DNA of 64,000 bases from Mesotoga sp. BH458_6_3_2_1 (GCF_003664995.1 NZ_JFHL01000009.1:62001-126000), one strand, 5' to 3'. Counted from the first letter of the stretch, positions 33,101 through 42,688 are shown. Made by a program: numbers and translations. Notes: generated by a model from the letters alone, not told the origin.

Positions 33101-33553
33101 ATGAAAGTAAGCGAAGCAATGATAAGAGATGTTTCGACAATTTTCGAAGATGAGACAATCGAGGATTTCATCGTCTTCTGTTTGAGGCAGAACAAATCAG
33201 GTCTTCCAGTTGTCGACGAGGAGTTCAGAGTTGTAGGGTTTCTGAGTGAAAGCGATGTAATCAAGAGTGCTCTTCCGAGCTACTTCAGTCTTCTTCAATC
33301 GGCATCATTCATTCCCGATACGCATCAGTTCGTTATACGATTGGGGAAGATTAAGGACGACCAGGTCTCACAGCACATGGTAAAACCGCCAGTGCTAATC
33401 AGGCCCGATGATACTGTAATTTATGCCGCTGACCTTCTCATCAAGAATGGACTCAAGATAATGCCTGTAGTCGATGCCGAGGGGAAACTGATGGGAGTAG
33501 TCAACAGGATCCATCTCATTCATGCAGCGACGCAAGGCAAGATCGATAGATGA
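33101..33553 (+). CDS. CBS-domain pair protein
   Basis: A 150-residue protein made of two CBS motifs: the first about 1-60 (VSEAMIRDVSTIFEDETIED..., SGLPVVDEEFRVVGFLSESD), the second about 90-145 (MVKPPVLIRPDDTVIYAAD..., IMPVVDAEGKLMGVVNRIH). Such pairs bind adenine nucleotides and act as energy sensors, usually for a partner protein; no enzyme domain is fused here. Its stop overlaps the mtaB start by four bases (ATGA). Confidence 0.9.
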   Translation: MKVSEAMIRDVSTIFEDETIEDFIVFCLRQNKSGLPVVDEEFRVVGFLSESDVIKSALPSYFSLLQSASFIPDTHQFVIRLGKIKDDQVSQHMVKPPVLIRPDDTVIYAADLLIKNGLKIMPVVDAEGKLMGVVNRIHLIHAATQGKIDR

Positions 33554-34824
33554 GGAAAACCGTTTCAATCTATACTTTCGGCTGCAAGATGAACCAGTAT
33601 GAATCTCAGGCAATGGCCGAGAGATTGGAAGATTACGAAGTGAGTTTTTCTAAGGAACATGCGGATCTCTTCATTCTAAATTCATGCACAGTAACCTCCG
33701 AAGCGGAACGAAAACTAAGACAGCTTTTCAGGAGGCTGAAGGGTCTCAACCCGAATTCAAAGATTATAGTTGCAGGCTGTTACTCCGAGCTTTCACCAAA
33801 TCAATTACGAAAGCTCGGAGCTGATGAAGTGATTGGAGTCAAAGAGAAAACGGCCATACATAGATTCGTCTCAAAGCAGTTGAATCGCCCTGATGGAGTC
33901 GAGAAAGGAAGTTTTCTGACTGTTACTTCCAGTATTGAAGGGAGAACTAGGGCCTTCTTGGGAATTGAAGACGGGTGTTTGAACCACTGCTCTTATTGCA
34001 GAATAAGATTGGCAAGGGGCAATAAGATTATCAGTAAGCCAGTTGATCTAGTGAAGAGAGAGTTTAGCGGTTTAGTAGAGAGAGGTTATAGAGAGGTAGT
34101 ATTGACGGGAATCAACATTGGATATTACGGCTTTGACCTAGATACGTCTCTCGCTGAACTCCTTTACGAGCTTGAGAAGATTCGTGGAGATTGGAGAATT
34201 CGGCTAGGTTCGATCGACCCGGACACAATGAATGAAAGTTTTCTCGAACTGATAGCTAACTCGTCGAGGCTTGCCAGACATCTCCATCTTTCTCTTCAGA
34301 GCGGGTCAGACGCGGTTCTACGATCAATGAGAAGGAACTACACAGTTAGCGAGTATCTTAGAGCCGTAGAGAGAGCCAGAAGTATTGATTCAAGGTTTGC
34401 GTTTACTACAGATCTGATAACCGGTTTTCCTGAAGAGAGTGATGATGATCATAGAAGGACATTGAGAATCATAGAAGAGGTGAACTTCTTGAAAGTACAC
34501 GTTTTTAGATTCTCGAAGAGACCAGGAACTGAAGCGGCGGAAATGACTGGCCAGATAGATTCGGGCGTCAAGAAATCCAGATCTGTGGAACTCATGGAAG
34601 AGGCAGTTCGATCAAGAGCGAGCTATCTTGTGAAACAGATTGGCAGGATGAATAGAGTTTTGATCGAGAGATCAGATTCTTTCTGCAGTCACGGATTCGA
34701 TGAGTACTACATACCTCACAGAATTGCGGGAAAACACGAAGGCTTTGTGGATGCGAAAATAATCGAGTTACAGAGTGATGAGGAGGGTTCCGATGCAGAA
34801 CTATATTGCCGATCAGTGGTGTGA
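33550..34824 (+). CDS. mtaB: tRNA t6A37 methylthiotransferase MtaB
   Basis: A radical-SAM methylthiotransferase that converts t6A to ms2t6A at position 37 of ANN-reading tRNAs. The N-terminal UPF0004 domain has the cluster cysteines in TFGCKMNQYES, NSCTVT and AGCYSEL; the SAM [4Fe-4S] motif is CLNHCSYC (about 142-149); a C-terminal TRAM-like domain follows. The CKMNQYES and CRIRLARG variants point to MtaB rather than MiaB or RimO. 424 residues. Its final 32 bases overlap the next gene. Confidence 0.88.
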   Translation: MRKTVSIYTFGCKMNQYESQAMAERLEDYEVSFSKEHADLFILNSCTVTSEAERKLRQLFRRLKGLNPNSKIIVAGCYSELSPNQLRKLGADEVIGVKEKTAIHRFVSKQLNRPDGVEKGSFLTVTSSIEGRTRAFLGIEDGCLNHCSYCRIRLARGNKIISKPVDLVKREFSGLVERGYREVVLTGINIGYYGFDLDTSLAELLYELEKIRGDWRIRLGSIDPDTMNESFLELIANSSRLARHLHLSLQSGSDAVLRSMRRNYTVSEYLRAVERARSIDSRFAFTTDLITGFPEESDDDHRRTLRIIEEVNFLKVHVFRFSKRPGTEAAEMTGQIDSGVKKSRSVELMEEAVRSRASYLVKQIGRMNRVLIERSDSFCSHGFDEYYIPHRIAGKHEGFVDAKIIELQSDEEGSDAELYCRSVV

Positions 34825-35677
34825 CGAAGGCGCTTCCCGGATTAGCATCCTCATACCGGGAGTAATGAACAGCGAATCGGTCTATGAAGTAGTTCGAACG
34901 TATAATGGATTACCTTTTGCGTTCAGAAAGCATTTTGATAGACTGAAGCAATCCGCGAATCTGTTGGGACTCGACTTGCCGTTCACATGCAAGGAGCTGA
35001 ACTCGCTAATTATTGAAGGGTTGGAGAGAAACAAGGCTGTTCAAACCGAGGATTTCAGAATTCGCATCTCATTGATGAACGACGTTTCTGGAAGCATAAT
35101 CGCAGTGGTTTTCAGCCGACTTCCTTCAGCTTCGAAGGATATCTATGAATTGGGTGTAAAGATCTCGATCTCACCTTTTTTAAAGCCTTCGGGCGAAATA
35201 GTCGATCCTCATTTGAAGATGCCTGGTGCAAGCTGGAATATTAGAACAAGAAAGGCCCTTGGAGATAATTACGACATGATCATTCTAAATGAAAAGGGCA
35301 GTCTTTGTGAGGGTTCTTTTTCTAACATTTTCCTTGTTCTCGATGGATCTGTTGCGACACCGGATATTCAGTCCGGGGTGCTGCCGGGAATAACTAGAGA
35401 CAATGTCATTGGGTTATGTGAGTCACTGGAAATCCCCGTTGAGAAGAGACCAATTCCGGCCTGGGAACTTTTCTGTGCCGATGAAGTCTTCATCACCCAT
35501 ACCAGCGTGGGAATCGTTCCGGTCAGAAGACTGGAGGATAGAGTCCTTATTGAAGACTTCACCGATGGAATGACTCGGCTCTTACTGGACAATTTTGAAG
35601 GATACATAATGACAGAAGACAGTAATTGGAGCGGATTAGATGAAGTGGAACCATCGGACTATAGGGCAGATATTTGA
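34793..35677 (+). CDS. Class IV aminotransferase (IlvE/PabC family)
   Basis: A PLP-dependent fold-type IV enzyme of 294 residues. Signature segments are FRKHFDRLKQSANLLGLDLP, EKGSLCEGSFSNIFLVLDGS and GVLPGITRDNVIGLCESL, ending EVFITHTSVGIVPV. Branched-chain aminotransferase, D-amino acid aminotransferase and aminodeoxychorismate lyase share these motifs and cannot be separated by eye. The longest frame starts at 34775, but ATG 34793 lies after GAGGAGGG. It overlaps both neighbours (32 and 38 bases), so it is part of a tight operon that leads into gyrB. Confidence 0.85.
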   Translation: MQNYIADQWCDEGASRISILIPGVMNSESVYEVVRTYNGLPFAFRKHFDRLKQSANLLGLDLPFTCKELNSLIIEGLERNKAVQTEDFRIRISLMNDVSGSIIAVVFSRLPSASKDIYELGVKISISPFLKPSGEIVDPHLKMPGASWNIRTRKALGDNYDMIILNEKGSLCEGSFSNIFLVLDGSVATPDIQSGVLPGITRDNVIGLCESLEIPVEKRPIPAWELFCADEVFITHTSVGIVPVRRLEDRVLIEDFTDGMTRLLLDNFEGYIMTEDSNWSGLDEVEPSDYRADI

Positions 35678-35936
35678 TGATCTGGTAAGGAGTTCGGGAC
35701 TGTTCAGAAAGATTAGAGTCTTCGAACTAAACAAAGATTGGGAAGAAATAGTTGGAGAACCAATTGCAAATCATTCCTCTATAGTCGATTTCACCGACGG
35801 AACTCTAATTATCAGAGTTGACGACGGTATGTGGCTTAATGAAATGAAACTTAGAGAGAATATTTTTCTGGAGAGAATGAACTCCGTGATAGGAGTAGAA
35901 GCAATCAAGAGAATCAGATTCAGAATTGGACGATAG
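35640..35936 (+). CDS. dciA: DciA-like protein (DUF721)
   Basis: A 98-residue protein that matches DciA/DUF721: IGQIFDDLVRSSGLFRKIRV, then NKDWEEIVGEPIANHS and TLIIRVDDGMWLNEM. DciA helps load the replicative helicase DnaB in bacteria lacking DnaC/DnaI. It sits directly before gyrB, a position often seen for dciA, 15 bases upstream. ATG 35640 lies inside the end of the aminotransferase gene after TTGGAGCG. Confidence 0.85.
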   Translation: MKWNHRTIGQIFDDLVRSSGLFRKIRVFELNKDWEEIVGEPIANHSSIVDFTDGTLIIRVDDGMWLNEMKLRENIFLERMNSVIGVEAIKRIRFRIGR

Positions 35937-35951
35937 ACCTGGAGGTGCTCA

Positions 35952-37847
35952 ATGTCTGATTTATACAACGCTCAAAATATAAAGATCCTTAAGGGGCTCG
36001 ATCCCGTCAGAAAGCGACCTGGAATGTATATTGGGTCGACGGGAAAGTCCGGTCTTCACCATCTCGTTTATGAAATCGTCGACAATAGCATAGACGAGGC
36101 AATGGGCGGTTACTGCGACAATATAAGTATCGTAATAACGGAGGACGGTTCCGTCGTTGTCAGCGACAACGGAAGGGGAATACCGATAGATATCCATCCC
36201 GATACAGGGACGAGCGCTCTTGAAGTGGTAATGACGACACTCCACGCCGGAGGGAAGTTCTCGAAAGACTCTTACAAGATAAGTGGAGGCCTCCACGGTG
36301 TCGGCGCTTCTGTGGTAAACGCTTTGTCTGAGTGGATGATAGTCGAAGTAATGGTAGATGGCAAAGTCTATCGACAGAAGTATGAACGAGGAAAGGCTCT
36401 TGCTCCAGTCGAAATCGTTGGAGAGACAAAAGAAAAGGGAACAATAACGAGCTTCAAGCCGGACCCTCTTATATTCAACATTACCGACTTTGACTTCGAC
36501 ATCCTTGAGGCGAGATTCAAAGAACTTGCCTACCTCAATGGAGGAATAAAAATCACCTTTGAAGACAGAAGAAATGAAGAGAAGAGGAGCTATCACTTCG
36601 AAGGTGGAATTGTTGAGTTCGTAAAGGCTCTGACCAAAAACAAGAAATCAATTCATAAAGATCCTATCTACTTAGAAGGTTCATACAATGATGTGAAGAT
36701 TCAGCTCGCCATGCAGTACACCACTTCATACGACGAGGATGTACTCACCTTCGTGAACAACATAAAGACTATCGAAGGGGGAACTCATCTCACCGGGTTC
36801 AAGACGGTCCTCACAAAGACAATGAATGATCTGGGCAGAAAGCACAACATTTTGAAGGAAAAAGATCTGAATCTCCAGGGTGAAGACCTGAGGGAAGGGC
36901 TTTCCGCGATTCTGAGCGTTTTTGTAAAGGAACCGCAATTTGAGGGTCAGACTAAAGCTAAACTCGGGAACGATGAGGCCTTCGAAGCAGTGATGAAGGT
37001 AGTGAAAGAGAAACTTGAAGAGCACTTCGACTACAATCAGAAGGATCTAAAGTCAATACTTAGTAAGGCCCTTGAAGCTTCCAGAGCAAGGCTTGCAGCT
37101 AAAAAAGCAAGAGAGATGATTCGAAGAAAGAACGCTCTCGAGAATACAACTCTTCCTGGCAAACTTGCAGATTGTATCTCCGGGAATCTAGATGAAACCG
37201 AGATATTCATTGTCGAGGGAGATTCTGCCGGCGGTTCGGCGAAAATGGCACGCTCTAGAGAGATGCAGGCTATTCTTCCGCTGAGAGGCAAGATACTGAA
37301 CGTGGAAAAGGCCGGACTGGACAGAATGTTGAAGAGCGAAACAATAAGCAATATTATCGTCGCTCTCGGGACAGGTATGGGCGAGGATTTTAATATGGAA
37401 TCACTGAGATACGGAAGGATCATAATCATGACCGATGCCGATGTCGACGGCGCACACATAACCACATTGCTTCTTACGCTCTTCTATCGGTATATGACAC
37501 CGCTGATAACCACTGGAAAAGTCTACATTGCTCAAGCTCCACTTTATAAGATTGAAATGAATCGCCAGAAATTCTATTTTTATAGCGATGAGGAACTTAC
37601 TACTTTTCTGAAAGAGCATTCTGACCGAAAGCTGAATTACTCGAGATTCAAAGGGCTCGGTGAGATGAATCCCGAGCAGCTTTGGGAGACGACAATGAAC
37701 CCCAACGACAGGAAATTAGTGCAGATTAGTATTGAAGATGCACAGGAAGCTGATCGTGTGTTCACCATTCTAATGGGTAGCGAGGTGGAGGAAAGAAGGT
37801 CGTTTATACAACGACATGCACTAAGTATTTCCAATCTTGACGTATGA
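35952..37847 (+). CDS. gyrB: DNA gyrase subunit B
   Basis: The ATPase subunit of gyrase, 631 residues. GHKL ATP site: LVYEIVDNSIDEAMGG and DNGRGIPIDIHP, with GLHGVGASVVNALSEW. TOPRIM: EIFIVEGDSAGGSAKMAR near 420 and MTDADVDGAHI near 494. C-terminal SRFKGLGEMNPEQLWETTM is conserved. GGAGGTG precedes the ATG. Its stop overlaps the next start by ATGA. Confidence 0.96.
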   Translation: MSDLYNAQNIKILKGLDPVRKRPGMYIGSTGKSGLHHLVYEIVDNSIDEAMGGYCDNISIVITEDGSVVVSDNGRGIPIDIHPDTGTSALEVVMTTLHAGGKFSKDSYKISGGLHGVGASVVNALSEWMIVEVMVDGKVYRQKYERGKALAPVEIVGETKEKGTITSFKPDPLIFNITDFDFDILEARFKELAYLNGGIKITFEDRRNEEKRSYHFEGGIVEFVKALTKNKKSIHKDPIYLEGSYNDVKIQLAMQYTTSYDEDVLTFVNNIKTIEGGTHLTGFKTVLTKTMNDLGRKHNILKEKDLNLQGEDLREGLSAILSVFVKEPQFEGQTKAKLGNDEAFEAVMKVVKEKLEEHFDYNQKDLKSILSKALEASRARLAAKKAREMIRRKNALENTTLPGKLADCISGNLDETEIFIVEGDSAGGSAKMARSREMQAILPLRGKILNVEKAGLDRMLKSETISNIIVALGTGMGEDFNMESLRYGRIIIMTDADVDGAHITTLLLTLFYRYMTPLITTGKVYIAQAPLYKIEMNRQKFYFYSDEELTTFLKEHSDRKLNYSRFKGLGEMNPEQLWETTMNPNDRKLVQISIEDAQEADRVFTILMGSEVEERRSFIQRHALSISNLDV

Positions 37848-38482
37848 GTCTTTCACTTAGAGCCGGGATTTGCGTGGTGGTCCTTTTTACCATTTGGATG
37901 TTTTGCATAGCGAATTTCGTACTGGAGTCATTCTTCACGGCTCCCGTTGAGCAGTTGACCAGGATAGTCAATTCGGGAGAGATTCTAGTTGAATTTCCGC
38001 TGGCCTTTAGAAGAACATGGAAAACTGATATAATTTACCCACCGGGAAGTATTGATGTTTCCGGAGGTAGGGTCTATTTGAAACCGGGAAAGTTTGTTGT
38101 TAGCTATGAAGACAAATACTACTGGGTATCGGAGGATTTTGTTATAGTTGATTACGCCGATCTTACCGAGATTTTCAATCACCCGGTTATTGGCGGGGTA
38201 AGATTTCTTCTTACTAATGGAGTTTATGTAGCTAGCGAAAGAGACATAGACATTTTTGCCGGAGCGGTAGAGGGCATTCTTGCTGACAGAAGCGTACTGG
38301 CACTGGTATCATACTTTGACTTTGAGAACAACGTACTACTTCTCAGACGCGGGATTCGAGTTAAAGTTATGGACTGGGAGAGCTTAGAAGCAAACAGGGA
38401 CCTTCTTCTTCAGCTAGAAAACGCCTCCGACAGAAGCGAATATATTTTCTTGAGTGATGGTAAACTGTTGAGAGCGAGGTGA
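37844..38482 (+). CDS. FtsQ/DivIB-position membrane protein
   Basis: A 212-residue bitopic protein: a very short cytoplasmic tail, one membrane segment (AGICVVVLFTIWMFCIANFV, residues 7-26), and an extracytoplasmic domain rich in beta strands. The C-terminal pattern (NNVLLLRRGIRVKVMDWESL, then SEYIFLSDGKLLR) recalls the end of FtsQ, where the chain reports a strand before FtsB/FtsL contact. It lies between gyrB and ftsA-ftsZ with overlaps on both sides, the exact place FtsQ holds in many dcw clusters. Sequence identity with FtsQ is not recognisable by eye, so the function is inferred from topology and position. Confidence 0.6.
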   Translation: MSLSLRAGICVVVLFTIWMFCIANFVLESFFTAPVEQLTRIVNSGEILVEFPLAFRRTWKTDIIYPPGSIDVSGGRVYLKPGKFVVSYEDKYYWVSEDFVIVDYADLTEIFNHPVIGGVRFLLTNGVYVASERDIDIFAGAVEGILADRSVLALVSYFDFENNVLLLRRGIRVKVMDWESLEANRDLLLQLENASDRSEYIFLSDGKLLRAR

Positions 38483-38487
38483 CATTG

Positions 38488-39780
38488 ATGGCCAGGGGGA
38501 AGGATTATACAGTTTCTCTCGATGTTGGCACGAACACCCTCAAGGGTGTGGTGGTAAGTAGAGAACAGACAGGTCAGATGACTCTTGAGGCTTATGGAAG
38601 TGTCAAGACTGTTGGACTTGACAAGGGCGAAGTTAAAGACGCGGTCGCTCTTAAGCAGTCGATTCAGAAGCTGATCGAGGACCTAACGGGTCAGATGGGT
38701 AAGAAAGATGTTGAAGCGGACTTCAAGATAAGTTTCACGGACGGAGATTATTCAGTATTTTCCGAAAACATTGAAGAGGTTCTCTCCGAAGACAAACAGG
38801 TAATGGTTAGAGAGCAGACGATAATGACCATTATGAGCCGTTTAAAGGCCGAGAAGATGAAGACGGGTAACACTAACATACACAGAAGTTATATACGCAA
38901 GTATATTCTTGATGATGACAAAGTCGTCTTCAACCCCGTCGAGATGTATGCTAAGAAACTTAACGTGGAGATGGTCTTTGTTTCCAGCGAAGGAAAGTCA
39001 GTCGAAATATTCCGAAGGCTTTTCGAAGAGCTTTTCGGAAGGGGCGACTTTTTCATTTCTCCGGCGTTGATCTCTGCCTCGGAAGCGGTACTCACCGACA
39101 CCGAAAAGCAGCACGGAGTGGTAAGCGTAGTTTTGGGTCACAGTTTTTCGGAGATTGTTATCTACAGAGAGAATCTTCCTGTTTACATCTCAAGAATTCC
39201 TCTTGGAATAAGACACATAGTCCTTGATGTTGCCAGAGTACTGGGCACATCTGTAGATGAAGCCGAGAGACTTCTCGTAAACTATGGTCACTGCAGCATG
39301 TTCCCACCGGATTCCGAAGACGTTGTGGAATACTTCGGCCTAGATGAGAGAACAAGAAAGAACGTCTCTGTCAGGAGGCTGTCCACTGTGATATACGCAA
39401 GAGTTAAGGAACTCCTGAACAAGATAAGGAAAGAGATTCAACTCTTCGTGATAAACAATCCCGAGTATTCGGAAGAGAGAATTCCCGGCGGAGTGGTCTT
39501 TAGTGGTGGGGGTTCAAAGCTGAGAGGATTGACAGATGTGGGAGTAGAATCTCTGAAAATGCCAGTAAGAATTGGAACATACGAAACCAGTTTCAACAAG
39601 CGTATTGAGAACAGCCATGATGTTGCTAATGATCCCGTATTCAGTTCGTGTTTGGGCAATCTGGTCTCCCCCGAGGAAGTACAGGGAGAAGCTGTAGAGA
39701 GCGTGGTAGAAAGACCTAAAAAAGGTTTCGGATCCTTTATTAAATCCCTCTTCTTTGGAGGTGTAGATGATGAGCTTTGA
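38488..39780 (+). CDS. ftsA: Cell division protein FtsA
   Basis: The actin-like membrane tether of FtsZ. Phosphate-1 motif YTVSLDVGTNTLKGVVVSRE opens the protein, and a later adenosine motif GVVFSGGGSKLRGLTDVG (about 340) is intact. The C-terminal tail KKGFGSFIKSLFFGG is an amphipathic membrane-targeting helix. Two starts are possible; ATG 38488 is five bases from GAGGTGA and is preferred over GTG 38479. 430 residues. It overlaps ftsZ by 14 bases. Confidence 0.95.
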   Translation: MARGKDYTVSLDVGTNTLKGVVVSREQTGQMTLEAYGSVKTVGLDKGEVKDAVALKQSIQKLIEDLTGQMGKKDVEADFKISFTDGDYSVFSENIEEVLSEDKQVMVREQTIMTIMSRLKAEKMKTGNTNIHRSYIRKYILDDDKVVFNPVEMYAKKLNVEMVFVSSEGKSVEIFRRLFEELFGRGDFFISPALISASEAVLTDTEKQHGVVSVVLGHSFSEIVIYRENLPVYISRIPLGIRHIVLDVARVLGTSVDEAERLLVNYGHCSMFPPDSEDVVEYFGLDERTRKNVSVRRLSTVIYARVKELLNKIRKEIQLFVINNPEYSEERIPGGVVFSGGGSKLRGLTDVGVESLKMPVRIGTYETSFNKRIENSHDVANDPVFSSCLGNLVSPEEVQGEAVESVVERPKKGFGSFIKSLFFGGVDDEL

Positions 39781-40816
39781 GATTGACACTGGTAAGAAGA
39801 ATGCTGAAATCAGATTGCCATCAATAAAAGTAATTGGCGTCGGTGGAGCCGGAGGAAATGCTGTTAACAGAATGATCTCTGAGGGAATACACGGAGTGAC
39901 ATTCATTGCGGCCAATACGGATATTCAGGTCCTCGAAAGCAACAAGGCCGAACTGAAGATTCAGCTTGGAACGGAGCTGACACGAGGTCTTGGAGCCGGC
40001 GGAAACCCCAACGTTGGCGAAAGAGCCGCCGAGGAGTCCGTCGACGAGATCGGAACATTTCTTGAGGATACCGATCTTCTTTTCATCACTGCAGGCATGG
40101 GGGGCGGTACAGGAACGGGTGCGGCTCCAATAGTAGCTTCGATAGCTAGAGAGATGGGAATTCTTACTGTTGCCGTAGTGACGACCCCCTTCTTCTTTGA
40201 AGGAAACACCCGCTTGAAGACTGCCCATGAAGGATTGAGAAGACTAAAGAATTCGGTGGACACACTAATAAGAATCTCGAATAACAAGCTTCTGCAAGAG
40301 TTACCGCCGAACACTTCAATCGTAGATGCCTTTGCAAAGGCCGACGAGACTCTTCATCACGGAATAAAGGGTATTTCCGAGCTCATAACAAAGCGCGGGT
40401 ATATCAACCTTGATTTTGCCGATGTCGAGTCGGTTTTGAGAAATGCCGGAACGGCGATGCTGGGCATTGGAGTAGGCTCCGGTGAGAGACGCGCCGAAGA
40501 AGCTGCGCGAAGAGCCCTTGAAAGCCGCTTACTGGAAAAGCCTATCGATAATGCGACGGGAATAATTCTCAACGTCTCCGCCAAGAACATTACGCTCAGA
40601 GAGATGAATATTGCTGCCGCAATTGTGAGACAGAACTGCAGTGAGGATGCAGATGTCAAACTCGGACTTATTGTTGATCCTGACATGAACGATGATGAGC
40701 TTGATATAACCTTGATAGCGGCAGGCTTGGAACTCGATGAAGGCGAATTGATGGGCGACGCTTCAGACATTCCCGCGATCTACAGATTCGGATTGGATAT
40801 AAACGAGGAGGAATAG
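39767..40816 (+). CDS. ftsZ: Cell division protein FtsZ
   Basis: The tubulin-like GTPase of the division ring, 349 residues. It shows the tubulin signature GGGTGTGAAP near residue 112, the nucleotide-contact GVGGAGGNAVNRMI near 25 and the T7-loop region (NLDFADVESVL). The tail ends with DIPAIYRFGLDI, the conserved peptide that binds FtsA. GGAGGTG precedes the ATG. Confidence 0.97.
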   Translation: MMSFEIDTGKKNAEIRLPSIKVIGVGGAGGNAVNRMISEGIHGVTFIAANTDIQVLESNKAELKIQLGTELTRGLGAGGNPNVGERAAEESVDEIGTFLEDTDLLFITAGMGGGTGTGAAPIVASIAREMGILTVAVVTTPFFFEGNTRLKTAHEGLRRLKNSVDTLIRISNNKLLQELPPNTSIVDAFAKADETLHHGIKGISELITKRGYINLDFADVESVLRNAGTAMLGIGVGSGERRAEEAARRALESRLLEKPIDNATGIILNVSAKNITLREMNIAAAIVRQNCSEDADVKLGLIVDPDMNDDELDITLIAAGLELDEGELMGDASDIPAIYRFGLDINEEE

Positions 40817-40819
40817 TAT

Positions 40820-42514
40820 TTGAGAGTCTATAAAAGACTCGGAGAGCTACTCATTGATCAAGGTCTCATCAGTGAAGATGCTCTCCAGCAGGCCGTAGCG
40901 CTGCAAAAAAAAGTAGGAAAGCCGATTGGAGAAGTTCTTGTCGGAATGGGCGTCATCTCTTGGGAGGACATTTACGATTCTCTTTCCAAACAGTACGGCC
41001 TCAAAGTACTGGATGAAGTCCCTAACTTGCTTTCACCAGAAGTCCTAAGAATGATTCCCAAGCCTGTTGCGGATAGGCTGAACGTAATTCCAATCGATTT
41101 TTCCCCAGAGGGCAACGTTTTGAAAGTGGTAACAACCGATGTCCTTAAGGTTCCACAAATAGACAGAGAGCTCTCGTTCCTGACTGGGGATAAGATACAC
41201 ACTCTTCTCGTACCTCCTCCCATGTTTGATGCACTTTATAAATCCTCTTACGAGGAGTCTGCTTCTAGTGAGATAATCGATAATACTTTCAGTATAGAAC
41301 AGCACACGGAAATTGATCTTGAGGATGACAGACAGGACGAAACCGATGATACTCCCGTCGCGAAGTTCATTAACTCCCTTCTAGACAACGGCATCAGAAG
41401 CGATGCCAGTGACGTCCATCTAGAGCCCTACGAGAAAATGGCAGTTGCAAGACTGAGAGTCGACGGGGTCTTGAGAAAGGTTCTGAGTTATCCTAGAAAG
41501 GCTCACAACTCTGTTGTATCCAGAATCAAGGTCATGTGCAATCTGGATATTTCAGAGAAGAGAATGCCTCAGGATGGAAAGTTCTATATTAGGAGAGGCA
41601 ATGAGCAGTTCGACATGAGGGTTTCGACGATGCCAACAATTTTCGGTGAGAAAGTTGTTATGAGAATTCTACGGGTCTCAAATGCTAAGAAGAAGCTTGA
41701 AGATCTGGGCCTCTCCGACTACAACAGGGAGCGTTTCGAGAGTATTATTAGCTCTCCTTATGGGATCATACTTGTTTCAGGACCTACGGGGAGCGGAAAA
41801 TCAACAACTTTGGTCGCCGTTCTTAACCAGGTTACTTCCGATAAAGTCAATGTCTTGACCGCTGAGGACCCAGTCGAATACACCATAGAAGGTATTTCTC
41901 AATGTCAAGTAAATACGGACATCGGATTGACTTTCGCGAGATACCTTCGATCTTTCTTGCGGCAGGACCCCGACATAATTATGGTTGGCGAAATACGAGA
42001 TAGAGAGACTGCCCAGCTTGCCATTGAAGCATCTCTCACCGGGCATCTTGTTTTCTCAACGATTCACACGAATAGCGCCGCAGGCGCGGTGGCCCGACTA
42101 GTAAATATGGGGGTGGATCCCTTCTTGCTCGGGACCTCACTGATTGGTGTCATGGGACAGCGACTGGTAAGAAAGTTGTGCAACAACTGCAAAGTGAAGA
42201 TTCCCGTGAGAGAAGAAGTGAGAAAGCTTGCATCTACCCTTTATCCGAACCGCGAGGACTTCACCGAATATATACCGGGAAATGGCTGCCCCGAATGTAG
42301 AGGGATGGGATATAGAGGCAGAACAAGCATCAGCGAAATCCTTGTGGTGAACAACAGTCTTCGACAGCTTATCGGCAATAACGCTTCAGAAAGAGAGCTC
42401 GCAGCGGCTGCGGTCTCCTCGGGAATGCGAACTCTCTACAATGATGGAGTTCAAAGAGTTCTTGACGGAGTAACATCACTTGAAGAGATCAAGAGAGTGG
42501 CAATAGAGTACTGA
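40820..42514 (+). CDS. pilB: Type II/IV secretion system ATPase (PilB/GspE family)
   Basis: A 564-residue pilus-assembly or secretion ATPase. MshEN-type N-terminal domain (about 1-150), Walker A GPTGSGKSTTL near 322, Asp-box and Walker B region (IIMVGEIRDRETAQLA), His-box FSTIHTNSA, and a tetracysteine zinc element CNNC...CPEC (about 453-497). TTG 40820 follows GAGGAGG. No other pilus or secretion genes lie nearby, although this gene follows ftsZ four bases later; Thermotoga has a similar arrangement. PilB and GspE cannot be separated by sequence alone here. Confidence 0.88.
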   Translation: MRVYKRLGELLIDQGLISEDALQQAVALQKKVGKPIGEVLVGMGVISWEDIYDSLSKQYGLKVLDEVPNLLSPEVLRMIPKPVADRLNVIPIDFSPEGNVLKVVTTDVLKVPQIDRELSFLTGDKIHTLLVPPPMFDALYKSSYEESASSEIIDNTFSIEQHTEIDLEDDRQDETDDTPVAKFINSLLDNGIRSDASDVHLEPYEKMAVARLRVDGVLRKVLSYPRKAHNSVVSRIKVMCNLDISEKRMPQDGKFYIRRGNEQFDMRVSTMPTIFGEKVVMRILRVSNAKKKLEDLGLSDYNRERFESIISSPYGIILVSGPTGSGKSTTLVAVLNQVTSDKVNVLTAEDPVEYTIEGISQCQVNTDIGLTFARYLRSFLRQDPDIIMVGEIRDRETAQLAIEASLTGHLVFSTIHTNSAAGAVARLVNMGVDPFLLGTSLIGVMGQRLVRKLCNNCKVKIPVREEVRKLASTLYPNREDFTEYIPGNGCPECRGMGYRGRTSISEILVVNNSLRQLIGNNASERELAAAAVSSGMRTLYNDGVQRVLDGVTSLEEIKRVAIEY

Positions 42515-42540
42515 CGAGTCTTCTTTCAGCTGTTAATATC

Positions 42541-42570
42541 CATACTTGCGCATACTCAAACATACTTGCA
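42541..42570 (+). promoter_or_regulatory. Three phased 10-bp direct repeats upstream of the ornithine operon
   Basis: CATACTTGCG, CATACTCAAA and CATACTTGCA follow each other exactly 10 bp apart, one helical turn. They end 64 bases before the -35 box of the ord promoter, a position fit for an activator. Confidence 0.5.
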
Positions 42571-42633
42571 TAAGGTGTGATTAGTCGTCTTTTATCGCGA
42601 ATAGCCGCAAATTGCCCAAATAGCCTGCCTTTT

Positions 42634-42662
42634 TCGACAGTGATAGTATTGGATTGAATAAT
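42634..42662 (+). promoter_or_regulatory. Promoter of the ord-ortA-ortB-oraS-oraE operon
   Basis: TCGACA (42634-42639), a 17-base spacer and AATAAT (42657-42662) precede ord by about 25 bases. Each box matches consensus at 5 of 6 positions. Confidence 0.65.
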
Positions 42663-42688
42663 CTAAACATCGGATTGGAGGTTTCTTT

